Shown here piece by piece: positions 6,980-11,606 of a stretch of 11,606 nt of DNA (the stretch's first letter is position 1; each line of letters begins with the position of its first letter). Under the pieces are notes generated by a model. That model saw only the letters and a program-made list of their open reading frames with translations, was not told where the DNA came from and did not search any database. The stretch covers positions 1 through 11,606 of the forward strand of contig VXZF01000131.1 of assembly GCA_009845645.1 (NCBI GenBank), given 5' to 3'. Position numbers and translations under genes: made by a program. Origin of the DNA: Gemmatimonadota bacterium. Lineage in GTDB: Bacteria; Latescibacterota; UBA2968; UBA8231.

Positions 6980-7590
6980 TGCTCGAAAGCCGCCATGATT
7001 TTATGCGCCCATTCCTCGCCATCCCGCAAATCGGTCTTAGTAATGGCCGGAAGATCGCGAAACACGATATAGGAAACACGCTTTTTCGCTCCCGCCGTGC
7101 GCTCGTAGCCGATCACCCAACGGAAGATGCTTCCGACCTGTAACTTGGCAGCATCATCTTCTAATATTTCATCTAGGGGGATGTTTGCTTCTTCCCCTGC
7201 ATAGGTCGCCTTCGCCGTCAGGTCGATCAGTCTTGCGGTGAATTCTGTATCGTTTATCTCAGTGACATAGCCTTCCCACTCTTGTAGAGCGTGGAGAGTC
7301 TCAGGCGGTGATGGGCTTACTGGAGGCTGCGGTAGTTTCACAACTCGGGAGAGAACATCGCTATCCTGTTCATGGTCGGCGAACGCTGGCAGGGTTTCCT
7401 TTTCCATATCCTGGTCGTGGTCGTGTACACTTGTTGTCGGAGAGTCCGTTCCTTGCTCTAACACCAAGGTGATAGCTTGGTCCGCATTCTGAACGAGGGG
7501 CTCCTTCTGCACAGCATTCTCACCGAAATCGCTGAGCCTTTCATTCGGATTGGTATGTTGCACCGCTGTGGATTGAGCGGCCTGTAACAT
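6976..7590 (-). CDS. Uncharacterised protein: disordered N-terminus plus small C-terminal beta domain (second gene of cassette)
   Basis: Seen: 204 residues. The ATG at 7590 has a very strong ribosome site (AAAGGAGGA, about 8 nt upstream) lying in the last codons of the preceding gene, whose stop is 3 nt away. Residues 1-98 are acidic, polar and Pro-rich with no hydrophobic core, so probably disordered. Residues 101-185 form a compact domain with WEGYVTEINDTEFTARLIDL, a charged turn, IPLDEILEDD, VGSIFRWVIGYE and VSYIVFRDLP, then a short C-terminal helix. Known: I have seen this WEG...FTARL...GYxR...FRxLP pattern in small hypothetical proteins, but I know no assigned function. Inferred: an OB- or SH3-like barrel that binds a partner or nucleic acid. 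It is translationally coupled on both sides, so it should be made together with the other two cassette proteins. Confidence 0.8.
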   Translation of the reverse strand: MLQAAQSTAVQHTNPNERLSDFGENAVQKEPLVQNADQAITLVLEQGTDSPTTSVHDHDQDMEKETLPAFADHEQDSDVLSRVVKLPQPPVSPSPPETLHALQEWEGYVTEINDTEFTARLIDLTAKATYAGEEANIPLDEILEDDAAKLQVGSIFRWVIGYERTAGAKKRVSYIVFRDLPAITKTDLRDGEEWAHKIMAAFEQ

Positions 7591-7593
7591 GAA

Positions 7594-8295
7594 CTAGTCC
7601 TCCTTTGTTTTTGCTAAGGACATGATGTGATCAATAATACCGTTGCTACGCTCAAGTGACGTATCGAAGTTGTCCTCAAAAAGCTCCATCAAGCGCTCGG
7701 CGCTTCCCAACTCGGCATTGTCGATGGCATAGTGATCGTTGACCCTGACGTAAACTCCAGTTTGCCCCTTGCCAATCTGGTTGGACGGCTCCACCATAAC
7801 GTTGATTTGACCGCCCGCTGGCCTTCCTTCAGGGGAGACTTGCGACATCGTCAGTGATGTCATCCCTCCATGTTTTCCATCTAACCCGAGGTCTTGTCCC
7901 CAAGTCCCCCACGGCTCCACCGGTGCCAGCGCTCTGCCGATCCGATCCCGTTCAGCCAAACTTTTTACTTGGAAATGAACATTACGGTTAATTCCGAACG
8001 CCCTGAGAGGCGTATGGAGCAGATGTTCCTTGAATATCCGTGAGACGAGATCTCGCAGGCGAATGTGAGGTGCCTGCAATGTTTCGACGGAAAATTTATC
8101 AACCGTGACCTGCAGGCGAAGCCACTTAGCAGCAAATTCTGTCACCTGCTGGTGAACGACCTGCAAATTGGCACAGTCTGCGACATCCTCCGAAAGGAGA
8201 CCGTGCAGTGCAAACCAAGCCGGCGTGAAGATCGCCGGGTTGAAACTCCCGAGCAAGACGACACTCACGCCGCTGATCTCCGGTTCGATCCTCAT
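7594..8295 (-). CDS. Uncharacterised protein, first gene of three-gene cassette
   Basis: Seen: 233 residues from the ATG at 8295, chosen because GGAGGGG lies about 9 nt upstream and because the first predicted strand starts at once. A longer frame to 8328 (244 residues) lacks a ribosome site. Motifs in order are LLGSFNPAIFTPAWF (14-28), a helix to about 55, WLRLQVTVDKFSVET (58-72), LRDLVSRIFKEHLLHTPLRA (80-99), FGINRNVHF (100-108), LAPVEPWGTWG (123-133), LTMSQ, INVMVEPS and VYVRVNDHY, then a C-terminal helix (about 188-229). There is no signal peptide or membrane helix. Inferred: an alpha/beta protein. Its shape (two beta-rich halves plus a C-terminal helix) is loosely like TIGR04255-family proteins, but I cannot show homology. 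The HTP/GIN/NDHY blocks look like family-wide conserved segments. The stop TAG is 3 nt from the next start, so it is the head of the operon. Confidence 0.78.
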   Translation of the reverse strand: MRIEPEISGVSVVLLGSFNPAIFTPAWFALHGLLSEDVADCANLQVVHQQVTEFAAKWLRLQVTVDKFSVETLQAPHIRLRDLVSRIFKEHLLHTPLRAFGINRNVHFQVKSLAERDRIGRALAPVEPWGTWGQDLGLDGKHGGMTSLTMSQVSPEGRPAGGQINVMVEPSNQIGKGQTGVYVRVNDHYAIDNAELGSAERLMELFEDNFDTSLERSNGIIDHIMSLAKTKED

Positions 8296-8296
8296 G

Positions 8297-8338
8297 TTAT
8301 CCATCCCCTCCGACATAGCTGATGCCATGCGTGGTCAT
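8297..8338 (-). other. Possible 13-codon upstream frame before the cassette
   Basis: An ATG at 8338 opens MTTHGISYVGGDG and ends in TAA at 8299-8297, one nucleotide before the preferred ATG of the first cassette gene. It contains the GGAGGGG that serves that gene. It overlaps, in another frame, the longer N-terminal extension of the first gene. It has no ribosome site of its own, so it may be chance. If translated, it would couple to the cassette. Confidence 0.2.
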
Positions 8339-8632
8339 GTTGCGAGTGGCCATTTTTTTTAACGCTTCGCTTCCACATCGGTTCTAGCCAGAACGGGACC
8401 ACTACGAAGAGAGGCGAGTACCAAAGATGAATGAAGCCGTCGTCAGAGTTTATATGGCTCGGTCGCTCCCTAGATCCACCCAATGCAGCTTCACGAGATA
8501 ATCTGTCCTGTCCGCGCCGCCGTCAAGAGGACGCGCAGCTTCATCAGCATCCGGCGAGAATATCTGCGATGCATCGTCATGTACTCCGCGTCCCCGATTC
8601 CGGCAGACAGATTTTGCATGTCGTTGGTATAT
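8339..8632. other. Gene-poor gap between the kinase-like gene and the cassette
   Basis: I see no convincing gene here. The segment separates the end of the kinase-like gene (stop at 8635-8633) from the head of the cassette, so it must hold the cassette promoter, but no clear -35/-10 pair stands out. There is an eight-base T run at 8354-8361 and a weak 5-bp hairpin, GTTCT/AGAAC, just below 8400. The kinase-like frame stays open for 60 codons past its TGA to a TAA at 8452-8450. This includes a DYLVKLHWVD stretch, which could be the remnant of another gene but is not enough to call one. Confidence 0.5.
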
Positions 8633-9811
8633 TCATGACCTCAAAAATTCACATGTCTGCCGCGCCACCACCAATTCCTCGTCAGTGCGCAGCACGTAAA
8701 TGGGCACTCGGCTCGCCGCAGCGTGCAGGCTGCCCTCACCTTGCACGGCCTCATTTTTAGCCTCATCCATCACCACCCCCAGAAATTCCAAGTCGCGCAG
8801 AATCTGGCCGCGCACGACAGCCGAGTACTCGCCAATGCCGCCGGTAAAACTAATCGCGTCCAGCCCGCTCATCTCCACCACAAAAGCCCCTAGCCAATCG
8901 CGCGCCGACGTCGCCAAAACGTCTATAGCCAAGGCACAGCGCTCGTCCCCGCTCGCCGCAGCCGCTTCAATGTCGCGCATATCGCCGTACCCGCAAAGCC
9001 CCACGAGGCCACCCTCGTTAGCGCACTGTGCCAACACCTCGTCCCACAGTCGGCCCTCGTTGCGCATCACCAAATCCAGCGCATACGGATCCAAGTCACC
9101 GATGCGGTTGTTCTGCGGCAGACCGCCCTGCGGGCTTAGTCCGTGCGACGCCCCCTGCGAGATTCCGTCCTTTACAGCGCACAGCGACGAGGACCCGCCC
9201 AAGTGCATGTTGACGTGTTTGATGTCGGCACGCCCTTCCAACTCCACGACCTTCTCTGCGGCATAGCGATGGCTGGCCCCGTGGAACCCGTAGCGCTGGA
9301 TGCCGTACTGTTCGTACCAAACGTAGGGCACCGCGTACATTTTGCGCCGCTGCGGCATCGCGCCGTGGAACGCCGTCTCAAAGCACCCGACCCGCCGCGC
9401 CTTGGGAGCCACCCGCGCAAACTGCCGGATCGCCGCCACATAAGCGGGATTGTGCGCCGGAGCCAACGGATAAAAGTCCTCCATCCGCCCGACGACATCC
9501 TCGTCGAGTTCTACCACTCCGGAAATAGCGCGCGCGTGAACAGCCTTAAACCCCACGGCGTCCAACTCCTCCACCGAAGCCAACACCCCTCCCTCGGCCA
9601 AACGCTCGAGGGCCTCGTCAATCGCGCTAGCGTGGTGGGGCAGGTCCACGGCCTGCTCAACCTCGTCGGTCGCGCCGATCTGGAAAGTGTGCACCGAGCC
9701 TTGGCCCCCGATCCGATCCATGCCGCCCTGCGCCAAAACCACTTCCTCGGGCATAGAAAAGACCTTGTACTTAAACGAGGTGCTGCCGAGATTGGAGACT
9801 AGGATCTTCAT
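8633..9811 (-). CDS. Acetate kinase-family protein (acetate/propionate kinase-like, divergent)
   Basis: Seen: 392 residues from the ATG at 9811. The frame is open upstream to 10447, but that part is antisense-style shadow of the ManD gene, and MKILVSNLGSTSFKYKV is the true family N-terminus. Family landmarks are APAHNP with His120, ETAFH (145-149), YGFHGASH with His177, HLGGSSS (203-209), NNRIGDLDP with Arg236, FTGGIGE (322-327) and TDEELVVAR with Glu379. Length is normal for AckA. Odd: where classical acetate kinases have HRVVHGG this protein has FKAVHARA (Arg to Lys89), FDTAFH reads FETAFH (Asp to Glu145), and HLGNG reads HLGGS. Known: in Methanosarcina AckA the corresponding Arg91 and Asp148 are catalytically important. 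Inferred: an ASKHA-fold carboxylate kinase that may have a different substrate or lower acetate activity. It starts 1 nt after the ManD stop, with no ribosome site of its own, so translation is coupled and it should act in the same pathway. Confidence 0.87.
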   Translation of the reverse strand: MKILVSNLGSTSFKYKVFSMPEEVVLAQGGMDRIGGQGSVHTFQIGATDEVEQAVDLPHHASAIDEALERLAEGGVLASVEELDAVGFKAVHARAISGVVELDEDVVGRMEDFYPLAPAHNPAYVAAIRQFARVAPKARRVGCFETAFHGAMPQRRKMYAVPYVWYEQYGIQRYGFHGASHRYAAEKVVELEGRADIKHVNMHLGGSSSLCAVKDGISQGASHGLSPQGGLPQNNRIGDLDPYALDLVMRNEGRLWDEVLAQCANEGGLVGLCGYGDMRDIEAAAASGDERCALAIDVLATSARDWLGAFVVEMSGLDAISFTGGIGEYSAVVRGQILRDLEFLGVVMDEAKNEAVQGEGSLHAAASRVPIYVLRTDEELVVARQTCEFLRS

Positions 9812-9812
9812 C

Positions 9813-11012
9813 TTAGGGCCGCGCCGGACTGCCGTCGGGCAAGCGCGTCTGCGTCCACCCAATGACCTCGTCTTTACAAGGGTACTTGGCCGCCAAGTCC
9901 TCGTCGATGTCGATCCCCAACCCCGGCCCATCGCTCGGATACATGTACCCGTTGCGCACCTCGGGCAACCCCGGAAACATTTCGTACACGTGCTCTGCGA
10001 AGCGGCACCACTCCTGTATCCCGAAGTTAGGAGCCCACAGATCCAGATGTAGGTTGGCCGCGTGTCCCACCGGCGAGGTGTCGCCCGGGCCGTGCCAAGC
10101 CGTGCGCACCCCGTACATCTGCCCAAAAGCCGCCACATTGCGCGCCGGCGTAATCCCGCCCATCTGGCTGACGTGCATGCGCATGAAGTCGATGAGCCGT
10201 CCCTCGATGAGCGGTGTCCACTCGTGCGGATGGTTGAACAACTCGCCCATAGCCTGCGGCGTTGCGCACTGCTGGCGGATGTGGCGAAACCACTCGATGT
10301 CTTCGGGCGCGAGCGCGTCCTCCAAGAAGAACAGCTTGAACTCCTCCACGTCCTTAGCAAAGCCCACCGCCTCAATCGGGTGCAGCCGCTCGTGAATGTC
10401 GTGCAGCAGTTCCACTTCAAAGCCCAGTTCTGCGCGGATGTGCTCAAACATCCGCAGGTGATTCAGCATGTACTCTTTGCGGTTGTAATACGCACCTTCG
10501 GGCGCGCCCTCGGGTTTGACCAAGGTCGATGCCTTCCCACCGTAGCCGCCCATCTGGCAGCGGATGTAGCGATAGCCTTGCTCCTGGAACTGGCGGATGC
10601 TATCGACGACGGCCTCGGGCGTATCACCACCCGCGTGGCCGTACACCGCAGCCCCCTCGCGGCACTTACCCCCCAGTAATTGGTACACCGGCATTCCCGC
10701 CCGCTTGCCCTTGATGTCCCACAGCGCCTGATCGACTCCAGAGATGGCGTTGTTGAGCACCGGGCCGTTGCGCCAATAGCCGCTGACCATCAACATCTGC
10801 CACGTTTCCTCGATGCGGTCCACGTCGCGGCCAATGAGAAAGGGCTTGAAATGCCGCTCGATAGCCGTATGCACGGCGTGGAAGCGCTGGGTAAAGGTCG
10901 CGCAACCAAGTCCGTACAGACCATCGTCCGAAGTAATAATCTTGACGATGACCAAACGGGAACCGGCCGGTTGGGTGAGGATAGTTTGAACGTCTTTAAT
11001 GGTAACGGGCAT
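9813..11012 (-). CDS. Enolase-superfamily sugar-acid dehydratase, ManD/RspA type (D-mannonate dehydratase-like)
   Basis: Seen: 399 residues, full family length. The ATG at 11012 has AAGGAG 6 nt upstream. The N-terminal capping domain is followed by YWRNGPVLNNAISGVDQALW (79-98), RCQMGGYGG (151-159), HDIHERL with Asp205 and His207, FLED with Glu231, GELFN with Glu257, and WHGPGD with His307. Known: the three acidic residues bind the essential Mg2+, and the Arg-Tyr and His positions are the acid/base set of the ManD subgroup. That subgroup dehydrates D-mannonate and/or D-gluconate to 2-keto-3-deoxy-D-gluconate, and some members are barely active. Inferred: a cytoplasmic enzyme of hexuronate or aldonate breakdown, first gene of an operon with the kinase-like gene behind the promoter at 11046-11075. 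Whether the substrate is mannonate, gluconate or another acid cannot be told from sequence alone. The name RspA (starvation sensing) is historical. Confidence 0.93.
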   Translation of the reverse strand: MPVTIKDVQTILTQPAGSRLVIVKIITSDDGLYGLGCATFTQRFHAVHTAIERHFKPFLIGRDVDRIEETWQMLMVSGYWRNGPVLNNAISGVDQALWDIKGKRAGMPVYQLLGGKCREGAAVYGHAGGDTPEAVVDSIRQFQEQGYRYIRCQMGGYGGKASTLVKPEGAPEGAYYNRKEYMLNHLRMFEHIRAELGFEVELLHDIHERLHPIEAVGFAKDVEEFKLFFLEDALAPEDIEWFRHIRQQCATPQAMGELFNHPHEWTPLIEGRLIDFMRMHVSQMGGITPARNVAAFGQMYGVRTAWHGPGDTSPVGHAANLHLDLWAPNFGIQEWCRFAEHVYEMFPGLPEVRNGYMYPSDGPGLGIDIDEDLAAKYPCKDEVIGWTQTRLPDGSPARP

Positions 11013-11045
11013 AAGGTCTCCTTGTTATGGTGAAAATCAGGGGGT

Positions 11046-11075
11046 ATTCTGCACACCGGGCCGCGTTTTTGTCAA
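11046..11075 (-). promoter_or_regulatory. Sigma-70-type promoter for the ManD/kinase operon
   Basis: On the minus strand TTGACA (11075-11070) is a perfect -35 box. CAGAAT (11051-11046), after an 18-nt spacer, matches four of six -10 positions. Transcription would begin near 11038, giving a leader of about 25 nt that contains AAGGAG and the ATG at 11012. It lies in the 115-nt region divergent with uppP. No operator is obvious. Confidence 0.55.
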
Positions 11076-11127
11076 GGGGCGCGCCGTCCTTGTCGGGGCG
11101 GGCGGCGACGGTTAGCTTAAGCCCTTC

Positions 11128-11606
11128 ATGCACTGGCTACAAGCGCTTATCTTAGGCCTAGTCCAAGGTCTGACCGAATTCCTGCCCATCAGCAGCACCG
11201 CTCACCTGCGGGTAGTGCCTCACTTCCTCGGCTGGGACGATCCAGGCGCGGCGTTTTCCGCGGTGATCCAACTGGGGACGCTCGCAGCCGTGTTCGCGTA
11301 CTTCACGGCCGATGTCAAAAGGCTAGTCGTCGCCGCGCTGCAAGGGGTAGTGCACCGCAACTTCAACCACAGCCCAGACTGCCGCATGGCGTGGTCCATT
11401 GCCGTGGGCACTATCCCCATTGCCGTGCTCGGCCTCGGAGGACGCGACTTTATCGAGACCGAGGCCCGCCAACTCCCCCTCATCGCCACAAGCTTGATCG
11501 TCCTCGCGCTGTTCTTGATACTGGCCGAGCGCGTGGGGCGGCGCGAGCGCACCATGCAGGATCTCGGCTTCTGGTCCATCCAGTTCATCGGCCTGTGCCA
11601 AGCCCT
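11128..11606 (+). CDS. uppP: Undecaprenyl-diphosphatase (UppP/BacA), C-terminus beyond window
   Basis: Seen: 159 codons plus two bases, open to the right edge, from the ATG at 11128, which has no clear ribosome site. The sequence begins MHWLQALILGLVQGLTEFLP with ISSTAHL directly after, then GWDDPGAAFSAVIQLGTLAAV (35-55), RMAWSIAVGTIP (86-97) and GRDFIET (105-111), with hydrophobic helices between. Known: this is the UppP family of integral membrane phosphatases. They remove one phosphate from undecaprenyl diphosphate to recycle the lipid carrier for peptidoglycan and other wall polymers, and they confer bacitracin tolerance. The (E/Q)GxxEFLPxSSxxH block holds the catalytic Glu and His. The second motif, PGxSRSG, would lie just beyond the window. 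Full members are about 270 residues. Q13 in place of the first Glu is common in the family. It is divergent from the ManD operon and unlikely to be linked to it in function. Confidence 0.93.
   Translation, partial: MHWLQALILGLVQGLTEFLPISSTAHLRVVPHFLGWDDPGAAFSAVIQLGTLAAVFAYFTADVKRLVVAALQGVVHRNFNHSPDCRMAWSIAVGTIPIAVLGLGGRDFIETEARQLPLIATSLIVLALFLILAERVGRRERTMQDLGFWSIQFIGLCQA

Noticed and set aside
8450..8632. 60 codons open in frame after the kinase-like TGA, as possible stop readthrough or a gene remnant
   Set aside because: The kinase already ends where the family ends (TDEELVVAR plus a short tail). The extra frame has no start of its own and only one suggestive stretch (DYLVKLHWVD).
9812..10447. 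Open 212-codon extension upstream of the kinase-like gene in the same frame
   Set aside because: It lies wholly inside the ManD gene in another frame and is Arg/Ser/Cys-rich with no family likeness. The kinase family N-terminus begins exactly at the ATG at 9811.
1..11606. CRISPR arrays, tRNA genes, insertion-sequence ends or integrase genes
   Set aside because: I looked for regularly spaced repeats, cloverleaf-like segments and transposase motifs on both strands and found none that I could support.

Overview
This is a G+C-rich, gene-dense stretch of a bacterial chromosome. There are no rRNA or tRNA genes, insertion sequences or CRISPR arrays that I can see. A CRTAC1-type FG-GAP lipoprotein, a giant membrane-anchored pentahaem cytochrome with TPRs, and a mannonate-dehydratase-type enolase paired with an acetate-kinase-like protein together suggest an uncultivated aquatic heterotroph. 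Planctomycetota, Latescibacterota, Poribacteria or similar lineages would fit, but the sequence does not settle the phylum.

Layout, left to right. (1) 1-1352, minus: partial FG-GAP/CRTAC1 lipoprotein running off the left edge. (2) 1484-2053, plus: two small genes, a DUF6883-like and a DUF4926-like protein, wedged between two minus-strand genes. (3) 2029-4893, minus: a 954-residue fusion of five membrane helices, a five-haem c-type cytochrome, a beta-rich domain and TPRs. Its tail overlaps the DUF4926 gene convergently, and a curious leader precedes it. (4) 4999-5745, minus: alpha/beta hydrolase. (5) 5888-8295, minus: a tightly coupled three-gene operon of visibly lower G+C. Its order of transcription is an uncharacterised 233-residue protein, a protein with a disordered N-terminus and a small C-terminal beta domain, and a soluble ComEC/Rec2-like metallo-beta-lactamase-fold hydrolase. 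(6) 8633-11012, minus: a two-gene operon with a ManD/RspA-type enolase-superfamily dehydratase and an acetate-kinase-family protein with altered active-site positions, behind a recognisable TTGACA promoter. (7) 11128-11606, plus: partial undecaprenyl-diphosphatase (UppP), divergent from the ManD operon.

How the genes work together. The cytochrome and the CRTAC1-like lipoprotein are both expected outside the cytoplasm and are co-oriented, so a shared envelope electron-transfer or scaffold role is possible. ManD makes 2-keto-3-deoxy-gluconate from a hexonate, and the kinase-like gene one nucleotide downstream presumably serves the same catabolic route. The best candidate for an undescribed system is the three-gene cassette at 5888-8295. 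Two of its proteins have no function I can name, the third is an enzyme, the genes are coupled by a 3-nt gap and a 4-nt overlap, and the base composition differs from both flanks. It looks like an accessory module, possibly a conflict or defence system, but that role is inference.
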